DNA of 64,000 bases, taken from Parasutterella secunda. GTDB lineage: Bacteria > Pseudomonadota > Gammaproteobacteria > Burkholderiales > Burkholderiaceae_F. The stretch lies in contig NZ_JACJKX010000001.1 of the NCBI RefSeq assembly GCF_016901835.1, positions 62,001 through 126,000 of the forward strand. The letters are read 5' to 3'. This document shows, one piece after another, positions 47,926 through 56,077 of the stretch. Position 1 is the stretch's first letter; the number at the start of each line of letters is the position of its first letter. Both the position numbers and the translations under genes were made by a program. Below the pieces are notes generated by a model. The model did no database searches. It had not been told where the DNA came from and was given only the letters and a program-made list of their open reading frames with translations.

Positions 47926-49230
47926 TTAACGTTCAATGAGTGGTTCTCCGTCACGACTGCTACCTTGATTCATTAAGGCATTAAGTAAAATCGCTCCGAA
48001 CGTAGCTGTGCCGATTCCGCCTAATGTGAAGCCGGCAATATTGATTGTGAAGTCGCCTGCACCGAGAATCAAAGTGACCGCGGCCACGATCAGATTACGG
48101 TTATTGCCGAAATCGACTTGGTTAACGACCCAAATTCTTGCACCGGCCACTGCAATTAAGCCAAACACAACGATGGAAACGCCACCTAAAAGTGGTTGAG
48201 GAATTGTTTGAATGATGGCGCCGAACTTGGGAGAGAATCCCAATACAATGGCAAAGCAGGCTGCAACCACAAAAATGAGAGTGGAATAGACGCGCGTAGC
48301 AGCCATCACACCGATATTTTCACCGTATGTCGTCACACCCGTACCACCGAAACTGGCGGCAAACATCGTTGCCAAACCGTCACCTAAGAAGGCTCGGCCC
48401 ATGTAGGGATCGAGGTTTCTGCCGGTCATGGCGGTTACCGCTTTGACGTGACCCAAGTTTTCACCGATCAAAATAATGACAACCGGTGTGATCAATAAAA
48501 TAGCATTGAAGTCAAAGGTCGGGCTTGAGAACTTAGGAAGTCCGAACCAGGCTGCGTTGGCAATAATGGAGAAGTCAATGGCCGGGCCCATGTGCAGCAC
48601 ATTAGCTAAGACAAAGTAGATAACGTAGCTCAGTGCAATACCGACCAGAATAAGAAGTTTCTGGATCAAGCCTCTTGTGTAAACTGCGACAGCTCCGACG
48701 CATACCATTGTGATGATCGCTATGCAGGCATTGAAGGTTCCTGTGCCGACACTTTTGCAGGCAGTGGGAGCGAGGTTCAAACCGATCACCGCCACAACTG
48801 CACCGGTAACAACGGGAGGCATTAATTTTTCAATCCATCTGACGCCCGTTGACATGACAATAAGACCGACAAGTGCATAAATCAGGCCGCAGACAATAAT
48901 CCCGCCTAAAGCGACGCCGATATTGGCGTTAAGGCCGGAACCGGCTGTATAACCGGTCGCAGCGATGACTACACCGATAAAGGCAAAGCTCGAACCCAAA
49001 TAGCTGGGAACGTGACCACCCACAATCAAAAAGAAGATCAGGGTGCCGATACCACTCATCAAAATGGCGACATTGGGATCAAAGCCCATTAATAACGGTG
49101 CCAGGATGGTAGAGCCGAACATGGCAACAACGTGCTGAACGCCTAAGGCCAGAGTCTGTCCGGTCGGTAACCGTTCATCCGGCGCAATGATTCCGTCCTT
49201 TTTTAGTTTCCACTGGGGAAAGTAACTCAT
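47926..49230 (-). CDS. NCS2 nucleobase permease, RutG-like
   Basis: 434 residues, about 13-14 membrane segments. The N-terminus FPQWKLKKDGIIAPDERLPTGQ, GVQHVVAMFGSTILAPLLMG, GGHVPSYLGSSFAFIGVVIAATG (in part) and GENLGHVKAVTAMTGRNLDPYMGRAF (in part) closely recall E. coli RutG, the pyrimidine permease, more than UraA. No rut catabolic genes adjoin, so a uracil/pyrimidine salvage role is inferred, and xanthine remains possible. It is monocistronic on the minus strand with its own terminator. Confidence 0.85.
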   Translation of the reverse strand: MSYFPQWKLKKDGIIAPDERLPTGQTLALGVQHVVAMFGSTILAPLLMGFDPNVAILMSGIGTLIFFLIVGGHVPSYLGSSFAFIGVVIAATGYTAGSGLNANIGVALGGIIVCGLIYALVGLIVMSTGVRWIEKLMPPVVTGAVVAVIGLNLAPTACKSVGTGTFNACIAIITMVCVGAVAVYTRGLIQKLLILVGIALSYVIYFVLANVLHMGPAIDFSIIANAAWFGLPKFSSPTFDFNAILLITPVVIILIGENLGHVKAVTAMTGRNLDPYMGRAFLGDGLATMFAASFGGTGVTTYGENIGVMAATRVYSTLIFVVAACFAIVLGFSPKFGAIIQTIPQPLLGGVSIVVFGLIAVAGARIWVVNQVDFGNNRNLIVAAVTLILGAGDFTINIAGFTLGGIGTATFGAILLNALMNQGSSRDGEPLIER

Positions 49231-49363
49231 TTTTATTCTCCGAAATGTATCCTGAGCATTTTAACCCGCCCGCATTTTAAGCAGGGGATTTTGATGAAAT
49301 AGGGTACAATAAGCGCCTTAATTGTTGACTTTACGCTTTGAATTGTCGAAAGAAATTTGAAAA

Positions 49364-50968
49364 ATGGCCACTTTGGATACGTTATTGGCAAAGGATGTGA
49401 AAAAGCGCAGAACTTTTGCCATCATCGCTCACCCTGATGCGGGTAAAACAACATTGACAGAAAAGTTGCTTCTTTTCGGTGGAGCCATTCAGATGGCCGG
49501 AGCTGTCAAGGGAAGAAAGGCAGCACGACATGCGACCAGTGACTGGATGGAAGTGGAGCAGCAACGTGGTATTTCTGTGACCAGTTCCGTGATGCAGTTT
49601 GAATACGACGGTCACGTGATCAACTTATTGGATACGCCGGGGCACGAGGACTTCTCAGAAGATACCTATCGCGTATTGACGGCTGTAGATGCTGCTGTGA
49701 TGGTTATTGACGCAGCCAAAGGTGTAGAAGCCCAGACGATAAAACTCTTGGAAGTTTGCAGACTGCGCAATACGCCTATTATTACTTTCATCAACAAGAT
49801 GGACCGCGAGGTTCGTGACCCGATTGATCTGTTAAGTGAAATTGAAGACATTCTCAAATTGGAATGTGTCCCCATTACTTGGCCCATTGGAATGGGAAAA
49901 ACTTTCCGAGGCGTCTTTTCATTGACTAAAGATCACTTAGTGCGATTTGCTCCGGGTGAAGATCGATTGTCCTCTAATCAGGAACTCATCGAAGGGTTGG
50001 ATAATCCGAGATTGGATGAACTGTTCCCGATGGAAATGGGCTACGTACGCGAAAGTATTGAATTGATTAAGGGTGTCAGCAATCCTTTTGATATCAAGAA
50101 ATTCTTAGCCGGAGAACAAAGTCCTGTGTTCTTCGGTTCCGGTGTCAATAACTTCGGCGTTAAGGATGTGTTGGAAGCATTGGTGCAATGGGCTCCTGAA
50201 CCTCAGCCCCGTGATGCCGGCGCGCGTATGGTAGAGCCGACGGAAAAGCCGTTTACGGGCTTCGTGTTTAAGATTCAGGCCAACATGGATCCGAAGCATC
50301 GCGATAGGATTGCATTTTTTAGAGTCTGCTCAGGTCGCTATACACCCGGTATGAAGGTAAGACATTTGCGTGAGGATCGTGAAATGAAGATTCCTAATGC
50401 GCTTACCTTTATGGCTAACGATCGTGTCACGATGATGGATGCTGTTGCCGGTGACATTATCGGTATTTATAACCATGGGCAGCTTCATATTGGCGATACC
50501 TTGACAGAAGGTGAAAAACTGGGCTTTACGGGGATTCCTTATTTTGCCCCCGAACTTTTCCGTTCCGCCCGCCCGAAGGATCCTTTCAAGGCCAAGCAGC
50601 TTCACAAGGGGCTCAAAGAGTTGGGTGAAGAAGGGGCTATTCAGGTTTTTGAAAACGATTTGGGGCACCTTTTCCTCGGTGCTGTGGGATTCCTGCAATT
50701 TGAAATTGTGGCTCAACGTCTGGCAACCGAATATAAGGTGGATGCATTGTATGAAAATACGGATGTCTCGACAGCGCGTTGGTTATCTTTCCCGGATGAG
50801 CTGACGCAAAAGCAGTTTATGGACGAACAGGCTTCTCGTTTAGCCCGCGATGCCGATGGCAATTTAGTTTATCTTGCCACCTCAATTTATAACCTGCAGA
50901 CCACGCAAAAACACTGGCCTCAGGTGCAGTTCCATACAACACGCGAGAAAAATCAACATTTCTCTTAA
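49364..50968 (+). CDS. prfC: Peptide chain release factor 3
   Basis: 534 residues, typical for RF3. GTPase that ejects RF1/RF2 after termination. G1 AHPDAGKTTLTEKLL, G3 DTPGHEDF and G4 NKMD are intact, and the RF3-specific GGAIQMAGAVKGRKAARHATSDWM (in part) and the C-terminal domain IPYFAPELFRSARPKDPFKAKQ are visible. It is monocistronic, followed by a palindromic hairpin. Confidence 0.96.
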   Translation: MATLDTLLAKDVKKRRTFAIIAHPDAGKTTLTEKLLLFGGAIQMAGAVKGRKAARHATSDWMEVEQQRGISVTSSVMQFEYDGHVINLLDTPGHEDFSEDTYRVLTAVDAAVMVIDAAKGVEAQTIKLLEVCRLRNTPIITFINKMDREVRDPIDLLSEIEDILKLECVPITWPIGMGKTFRGVFSLTKDHLVRFAPGEDRLSSNQELIEGLDNPRLDELFPMEMGYVRESIELIKGVSNPFDIKKFLAGEQSPVFFGSGVNNFGVKDVLEALVQWAPEPQPRDAGARMVEPTEKPFTGFVFKIQANMDPKHRDRIAFFRVCSGRYTPGMKVRHLREDREMKIPNALTFMANDRVTMMDAVAGDIIGIYNHGQLHIGDTLTEGEKLGFTGIPYFAPELFRSARPKDPFKAKQLHKGLKELGEEGAIQVFENDLGHLFLGAVGFLQFEIVAQRLATEYKVDALYENTDVSTARWLSFPDELTQKQFMDEQASRLARDADGNLVYLATSIYNLQTTQKHWPQVQFHTTREKNQHFS

Positions 50969-51003
50969 AAAAAATCGATATCGGCCGCTATTAGCGGCCG
51001 ATA
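50967..51003 (-). terminator. Terminator of the hyd operon, shared with prfC
   Basis: A perfect 11-base stem, TATCGGCCGCT (50979-50989) and AGCGGCCGATA (50993-51003), has a 3-base loop. On the minus strand it is followed by TCGATTTTTTTT, making it the terminator of hydE; it can also form in the prfC transcript. Confidence 0.8.
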
Positions 51004-51012
51004 AACTAAGAA

Positions 51013-52125
51013 TTAATGTCCGGTGCGGTTTTTCCAGTGCTTAGAGCTTCCTAAAACATTCAAAGCAACCTCTCGACCTGTTGACTGAATACTGTGCTGC
51101 AGGTAGTGGTTGGTGTCGCTGGGTTCTTGCTCTATGAAAGGTTTGTTGGCATAAAGCTGATAGTTTTTGCGGACAAGCCTTGGCGTGATATTCGGCATGA
51201 TGACATTGCAGCCGTGCAAAATCCCCTTTTCACGACCATTTTCTTCAAGTGCATGTAAGGCAGTTGCGGCCGCAATATTGATATCCGGAATAACCAAACG
51301 GGTTGTTGCAATCATGTTAAGAGACAGGCGCATGAGTGCTTTTTCTTCCATCATGCCTTCCCCCAACATGTCTGCACCGTCACTGGTGATGTAGGGGCCC
51401 ATGCCGATCATATCCAGGTCCAATTTTTGGAATGTACGAATATCCTGACACAGATCTTCGAGCGTTTGACCGGGAATGCCGATCATTACACCGGACCCAA
51501 CTTGGTAGCCGGCTTGGCGTAAATCGGCTAATGCCTGATAGCGACGCTCCAAACCTTTTTCTCGTCCAGGGGCGTTGTGCAGGTGATCAAACAGTTTGGG
51601 ATTGGAGGTTTCAAAACGCAAGAGATAACGTAAACCGATCGGGTTGCCGCTGGCTTGAGCCCATTGTTGATAGACCTCTAATGTCTGCTCGCCCAAGGAC
51701 AGCGTTATACCGAGTCCATGGGGAAGCTCGGGGCTGACGGTTTTTTCGTGAATGGTGCGCAATACATCGGTGACAAAATTGATAAATTTGGGGTCCCGTC
51801 GCTCTCCCGATTGCAGGCAAATCGAACCGTAGTGGTTCTGGGCGGCCCAAATTGCCGCTTCTACAATGGTATTTTTATCCAATTCGTATCGGGGAACATT
51901 ATGGTTGGATTTACGAATGCCGCAATAACGGCAATCCAACGTACAAATATTCGAAAATTCGATTAACCCTCTGTAGTAGACATTATTTCCAACGGTTTGA
52001 GTTGCACGATCATAAGCAGCCTTCTGAAGGATAGCTGCTTCTTCGGGATCTGTGACTGAGAGCAAGCGGATGATATCTTCGTTGCTGAATTCAGTTTGTT
52101 TGACGATCTCGGCAATGGTTTTCAT
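51013..52125 (-). CDS. hydE: [FeFe] hydrogenase maturase HydE (radical SAM)
   Basis: 370 residues. Radical SAM enzyme required to build the diiron subcluster of the H-cluster together with HydF and HydG. The cluster-binding CTLDCRYCGI holds Cys61, Cys65 and Cys68. SICLQSGERRD, GLGITLSLGEQTLEVYQQW, LRFETSNPKLFDHLH and GSGVMIGIPGQTLEDL are HydE motifs shared with the biotin-synthase-like branch. It is the last gene of the minus-strand hyd run, 9 bases after hydF. No hydG is found in the window. Confidence 0.93.
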   Translation of the reverse strand: MKTIAEIVKQTEFSNEDIIRLLSVTDPEEAAILQKAAYDRATQTVGNNVYYRGLIEFSNICTLDCRYCGIRKSNHNVPRYELDKNTIVEAAIWAAQNHYGSICLQSGERRDPKFINFVTDVLRTIHEKTVSPELPHGLGITLSLGEQTLEVYQQWAQASGNPIGLRYLLRFETSNPKLFDHLHNAPGREKGLERRYQALADLRQAGYQVGSGVMIGIPGQTLEDLCQDIRTFQKLDLDMIGMGPYITSDGADMLGEGMMEEKALMRLSLNMIATTRLVIPDINIAAATALHALEENGREKGILHGCNVIMPNITPRLVRKNYQLYANKPFIEQEPSDTNHYLQHSIQSTGREVALNVLGSSKHWKNRTGH

Positions 52126-52134
52126 GAAAATTCC

Positions 52135-53379
52135 TTAGAGCGTTTCCAAAGCTTTATCAAAAGCGGCCTTCGCATCCGGATGACAGGCCAGCACTCGAGG
52201 CAAAACTCCCTGCAGATAGGAAATCGTTACGCCATAATTGGTCATCGGTACACCTTGGGCTTTTGCCTGACGTAAGCGAGCAAGCATATGGCGTCGGGTA
52301 ACGATGCAGCCGCCGCATTGAATAACAACCTTGTAGGGTGTTAAATCCAATGGAAAATCCTTTCCGACAGCAATTTCAATATCAAGATCGCCTACTGTCT
52401 TTTTAAGCCAATTAGGAATTTTTACGCGACCGATATCATCTTTTAGCGGATGATGAGAGCAAGTTTCAGCAATCAAAACTTTATCCCCGGGTTTTAACTT
52501 TGTCAGAGCCGCTGCACCGATGGCCATTTCCAGAAGATCGCTTTTGGAATAAGCCATCTGAATAGAAAATGTCGTAATCGGGATGGGTTCGGGCACTTCT
52601 TTAACAACTCGTAAAACCACTTGGCTGTCAGTTACGACAAGCTGCGGAGGTTGACGCAGTTCATTGAGAGTTTCCGTAATGCGGTCTTCTTTGATCACCA
52701 AGCACTTGGCCCCGGCATCCAGGAGTTCGCGAATCGCCTGCACCTGCGGGAGAATGAGACGTCCCTTTGGAGCTCCGGTATCAATTGGCGTGACAAGAAT
52801 AACGGTATCGCCGGCTTTAGCTAAGTCGCCCATCAGCGGACGATCCGGTTCTGTCTTTTCAAGCACTGTTTCAATGAGAGCATCACGCAACAGCCCGATT
52901 CCTTCTCGGTTGACGGCGCTCACTTCAATGACTCGATAGCCGCGCTGCCGCAGTGAAGAAATCTGTTGAGCCTCAGGTTTTCTCAAATCGATCTTATTGA
53001 AAACGATGATGGTCGGAGTACCGTTAAGTTTGGTCTTTTTCAGAATATTTTCTTCGTGCTCGCCCCAAAAGCCTGACTCGCACACCACAATGGCGATATC
53101 CATCCATTCCAATACGGATAAACTTTTTTGTACTCGTGCCTGACCTAAGTCACCCACATCATCAATCCCTGCCGTGTCCATAAAAACAACTGGGCCGATA
53201 GGGGAGAGTTCGAAGGCTTTTTCAACCGGGTCGGTGGTCGTACCCGCAACACTGCTGACGATGGAGATGTTTTGATTGGCAAGTGCATTGATCAGTGAGG
53301 ATTTACCGGCATTGCGCTTACCGAAAAGGCCGAAGTGAAGGCGTAATCCTTTCGGAGTTTCCATGCGGCTAGTGGCCAT
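52135..53379 (-). CDS. hydF: [FeFe] hydrogenase maturation GTPase HydF
   Basis: 414 residues. Scaffold GTPase that assembles and delivers the diiron subcluster. The GTPase domain has GKRNAGKSS (G1, residues 20-28), GTTTDPV, DTAGIDD (G3) and NKID (128-131). The C-terminal cluster site has Cys307 in AETCSHHP and Cys355/Cys358 in QCGGC. The usual HCGGC histidine is Gln354 here. It lies 9 bases upstream of hydE and just after a hairpin that separates it from the structural genes, suggesting lower expression. Confidence 0.93.
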   Translation of the reverse strand: MATSRMETPKGLRLHFGLFGKRNAGKSSLINALANQNISIVSSVAGTTTDPVEKAFELSPIGPVVFMDTAGIDDVGDLGQARVQKSLSVLEWMDIAIVVCESGFWGEHEENILKKTKLNGTPTIIVFNKIDLRKPEAQQISSLRQRGYRVIEVSAVNREGIGLLRDALIETVLEKTEPDRPLMGDLAKAGDTVILVTPIDTGAPKGRLILPQVQAIRELLDAGAKCLVIKEDRITETLNELRQPPQLVVTDSQVVLRVVKEVPEPIPITTFSIQMAYSKSDLLEMAIGAAALTKLKPGDKVLIAETCSHHPLKDDIGRVKIPNWLKKTVGDLDIEIAVGKDFPLDLTPYKVVIQCGGCIVTRRHMLARLRQAKAQGVPMTNYGVTISYLQGVLPRVLACHPDAKAAFDKALETL

Positions 53380-53398
53380 AATAAGTTTCCATTCAAAT

Positions 53399-53435
53399 AA
53401 AAAAGGGACCCGCTAATAATAGCGAATCCCCTTTT
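53399..53435 (-). terminator. Intra-operon terminator between cytochrome b and hydF
   Basis: On the minus strand AAAAGGGGA and TCCCTTTTTT flank an inner GCTA/TAGC stem, ending in six T (plus-strand A run 53399-53404). Another dyad, AGTATCAA-C-TTGATACT, lies at 53444-53460, right after the cytochrome gene. The hydF start is only about 20 bases past the T run, so read-through probably supplies a low level of maturases. Confidence 0.7.
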
Positions 53436-53470
53436 ATCAGACGAGTATCAACTTGATACTTTCGTACAAA

Positions 53471-54136
53471 TTACTTTTCGAGGTTCGTACGAATAACGTC
53501 TTTTTCAAGCCACTTCGGAGAGTGGTGTTCGGCAGCTTCGTAAGAGATCGTGCCTTCGCCCGGACCCCATATGCCCTTGAAGTGTTCCCAAGAGAGCAAG
53601 GCCAACGGGATGTGAGCGCAAACAACCATCAACGAGCAGATGATAGAGCCCCAAACATGGAACATGTACATCCACCAGAAAGCACCCTTCGGAATCGCAG
53701 GAGCGAAGTAAAAGAGCATCCAACCGGTGACAGCGAGGCCGTACATCATGAAGAAGAAAATGAGGTAGCTCATCTTTTGGCCGCCGTTGTAACGACCTTG
53801 CGGCGGAACTTCTTCAGGACCGAACGGGATCTTGAAGAAACGACGCGGGTAACCGCCGAAGTTGCGGAACCACTTGATCGTGTCCATATCCCAGGTCAAC
53901 AAGGCATTGAGCGTCGCAGCAAAGCGATGCGGCGCAAACACCAGATAGCCGATGAGGTTAAAGGTATAAACCACGGCGATCCAGATGTGCCAGATCATTA
54001 AGTTGTTAGCCGTTTCATCGGAGAGGTTGCCAAAGTAGACAGCCGCGCCGGTGAAAAGCAATGCAAACCACGTTACCGCATTGACGCCGTGAAAGACTTT
54101 GTCGGCGGGGTGGAATCGTAAAATACGTTCAGCCAT
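53471..54136 (-). CDS. Cytochrome b subunit of the hydrogenase (FdhC/formate-dehydrogenase-gamma-like)
   Basis: 221 residues with four membrane segments (about 18-36, 48-68, 118-140 and 155-178). Di-heme cytochrome b that would take electrons from the periplasmic hydrogenase and reduce quinone. Candidate heme ligands are the His in FHPADKVFHGVN, IWHIWIAV, MFHVWGSI and CAHIPLAL. It starts inside the hydB stop (one base overlap) and follows hydA-hydB, matching the layout hydA-hydB-fdhC known for Shewanella. The exact heme content is inferred. Confidence 0.85.
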   Translation of the reverse strand: MAERILRFHPADKVFHGVNAVTWFALLFTGAAVYFGNLSDETANNLMIWHIWIAVVYTFNLIGYLVFAPHRFAATLNALLTWDMDTIKWFRNFGGYPRRFFKIPFGPEEVPPQGRYNGGQKMSYLIFFFMMYGLAVTGWMLFYFAPAIPKGAFWWMYMFHVWGSIICSLMVVCAHIPLALLSWEHFKGIWGPGEGTISYEAAEHHSPKWLEKDVIRTNLEK

Positions 54137-54480
54137 TATTTACCTCCCAAAGCCGCTAATTGCGTGCGCGGATAGTAGTGGGTATGTAAAAGGTGGTGAG
54201 CCAATTCGCCGGTAGCCGGTTGCGTATGCATATCGGCATAGAAGCGAAGCACAGACTTGTTCTGGTGAGAGCAAGTCAGGCCATTTTCTTGGCAAATCTT
54301 GTCATCACGGTACAAACCGGCTTGACGTGCCTTAATCACGTCAGAACGACGTTGGATGAGGTCAACAACGGCATAGCCCGTGACACCGATGGCCAAAGCC
54401 GTAACACCGACAACCTTCAAAAAGCCGCGGCGACCAAGCATGGCAACGGTTTGTCGTTCGGTATATTCATACTTGCGCAT
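54136..54480 (-). CDS. hydB: [FeFe] hydrogenase small subunit with Tat signal
   Basis: 114 residues. N-terminal twin-arginine motif G-R17-R18-GFLKVVG followed by a hydrophobic segment (about 24-42) marks Tat export. The mature part (VIKARQAGLYRDDK to ELAHHLLHTHYYPRT) is the iron-hydrogenase small-subunit domain that wraps around HydA. Since HydA has no signal of its own, the folded heterodimer is presumably carried across the membrane by this subunit. It lies between hydA (17 bases) and the cytochrome gene. Confidence 0.92.
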   Translation of the reverse strand: MRKYEYTERQTVAMLGRRGFLKVVGVTALAIGVTGYAVVDLIQRRSDVIKARQAGLYRDDKICQENGLTCSHQNKSVLRFYADMHTQPATGELAHHLLHTHYYPRTQLAALGGK

Positions 54481-54497
54481 TTATTGTCTCCATCCGA

Positions 54498-55853
54498 TTA
54501 AATTTGCATGGGAACCGGCAACGTGGGGTTAAGCCACGTGGCGCTGTCGGTACGAACCGGTTGACCACCGCCGTTGACGCAACCGCCGGGGCAGTTCATC
54601 ACTTCGATGAAGTGGTAACGGTTCTTGTCTTCCTTGATACGACGCAACACGGTTTCAAGACCTTGCAAAGCGCCGTTGACAACGCAGACTCGAACTTCAA
54701 ACACCTTACCGCCCAACTTCTTGATGGGAACCGGGATGGTGGCTTCCACAATGGCATCCGTGCGACCGCGAACGATCTTGATGTCAGGGTTCTTGAGTTC
54801 TTCACCGGCTAACACAAAGTAAGCCGTACGTAATGCAGCTTCCATCACACCGCCGGAAGCACCGAAAATGGTACCGGCACCGGTGTAGACTTCCATCGTG
54901 CTGCGTTCCCGAGTCTTCGGCAATTCCAAGGGATTGATACCCTTGCGGCGGAAGATTTCTGCGATTTCACGAGCCGTGATGACAGCATCGACGTCTTGGA
55001 AGGACGGGGTATCGGCCGGGATGGCGCCCGTTTCAACGAGGTGATGCCAGGCAGCGTTCATTTCCGGACGAGCGGCTTCGAAAATCTTAGCCGTGCAAGG
55101 CGTTACGGCGACCACGTAAATGTCGCGCGGATCCTTCTTCCAGACGTATTCGGCCGCCCAGGTCTTAGCCACCGGGCCACCCATTTGGATCGGGCTCTTG
55201 GCCGTAGACAAATGCGGAATCAGACCCGGGTGGAACGTTTCAACGTTCTTGACCCAAGCCGGGCAGCAGCTGGTAAAGTGCGGGAAGGGGTGCTTGGCGG
55301 CTTCTTCCAATTCAGGACCGCGTTCGCCCAAGACCCAGTAACGGATCTTGTTGATGAATTCAAAACCTTCTTCCATGATCGTTTGGTCGGCACTTTGGTT
55401 CACGTCATAAGTGACGAAACCGGCTTTTTCCAAAGCATTCACGAATTGTTCCGTGACCAATTCGCCGGCCTTAGCGCCGAACTCTTCACCGACGGAAACA
55501 CGAACAGCCGGAGACGGGTGAGCCACGACGAGTTTGTTGGGATCGTCGAGCATCTTCATCACTTCGTCAACGAAGCTCATTTGTTCGATCGCGTTGAAGG
55601 GGCAGGCGATCAAGCACTGGCCGCAAGACAAGCAAGCGTCTTCGCGGATGGAGTGGACAACACCCAAGCCGCCGGAGATGGCGTGTACCGGGCAAACTTT
55701 ACGGCAGGTGTCGCAACCAACGCAGTTATCCTTGTTGATCTTGATCACACCGCGCAATTCACCGCGACGGAGGTTGCCAACGTATTCAGGTCCATTTTCT
55801 CCGTGCGCATTGGGCGGCGGAGTAAATGTATTGACCATAATCGTTTTGGACAT
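54498..55853 (-). CDS. hydA: [FeFe] hydrogenase large (catalytic) subunit
   Basis: 451 residues from the ATG at 55853, preceded by GGGAGAG; the longer frame start would lie in the regulatory region. Two ferredoxin clusters come first (Cys44,47,50,54 and Cys74,77,80,84), then the H-cluster domain: loop 1 TSCCPAW (194-200), loop 2 TPCTAK (251-256), loop 3 EVMNCPGGCVNGGGQP with Cys421 and Cys425. All cluster cysteines are present. Loop 2 has Thr where Met is usual. The size and small subunit recall the periplasmic Desulfovibrio and Shewanella enzymes, which oxidise H2. Codon use looks biased as in highly expressed genes. Confidence 0.95.
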   Translation of the reverse strand: MSKTIMVNTFTPPPNAHGENGPEYVGNLRRGELRGVIKINKDNCVGCDTCRKVCPVHAISGGLGVVHSIREDACLSCGQCLIACPFNAIEQMSFVDEVMKMLDDPNKLVVAHPSPAVRVSVGEEFGAKAGELVTEQFVNALEKAGFVTYDVNQSADQTIMEEGFEFINKIRYWVLGERGPELEEAAKHPFPHFTSCCPAWVKNVETFHPGLIPHLSTAKSPIQMGGPVAKTWAAEYVWKKDPRDIYVVAVTPCTAKIFEAARPEMNAAWHHLVETGAIPADTPSFQDVDAVITAREIAEIFRRKGINPLELPKTRERSTMEVYTGAGTIFGASGGVMEAALRTAYFVLAGEELKNPDIKIVRGRTDAIVEATIPVPIKKLGGKVFEVRVCVVNGALQGLETVLRRIKEDKNRYHFIEVMNCPGGCVNGGGQPVRTDSATWLNPTLPVPMQI

Positions 55854-55933
55854 GTTTAAATCTCTCCCAAGATTTACTGAAAATAGAATCTCTAAGTCAC
55901 AAGTGCCTTGTGCACAGGTCTGCTTGAAACTCA

Positions 55934-55953
55934 GGGATTGTACGTACAATTCC
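55934..55953 (-). promoter_or_regulatory. Palindrome upstream of hydA, candidate operator
   Basis: ATTGTACGTACAAT (55937-55950) is a perfect 14-base palindrome extended to an imperfect 20-base dyad (GGGATTGTACGTACAATTCC), about 85-100 bases ahead of hydA. A second dyad, CACAAG-TGC-CTTGTG, lies at 55898-55912. A TTGACA-like -35 occurs upstream on the minus strand near 55988-55993. No FNR-type TTGAT-N4-ATCAA site was seen. Confidence 0.4.
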
Positions 55954-56042
55954 TGTCGTCAGAGGCACGCCTTGGTCCGGGCAAAACCCCTGTCAACGGT
56001 GGAACTATAAAGAATTTTTACAAAAAATAAAGAAAAAAGAGT

Positions 56043-56071
56043 CAAAAAGAGCTACCTCAAAAGAGGTAGCT
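56043..56071 (-). terminator. Intrinsic terminator of the radical SAM gene
   Basis: AGCTACCTC and GAGGTAGCT form a 9-base stem with a 4-base loop; on the minus strand it is followed by CTTTTTGAC. It lies between the radical SAM gene and hydA, so the two operons are transcribed separately. Confidence 0.75.
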
Positions 56072-56077
56072 ATGTCA

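Noticed and set aside
53453-54001. A 182-codon plus-strand frame opposite the cytochrome b gene
   Set aside because: The minus-strand frame encodes a convincing four-helix cytochrome; the other is low-complexity charged sequence.
54996-55859. A 287-codon plus-strand frame opposite hydA
   Set aside because: It is a shadow of the highly biased hydA codons, with no ribosome site or recognisable domain.
55854-56040. FNR or Fur box upstream of hydA
   Set aside because: I looked for TTGAT-N4-ATCAA and for a 19-base Fur-like dyad and saw neither; only the unrelated palindromes are reported.
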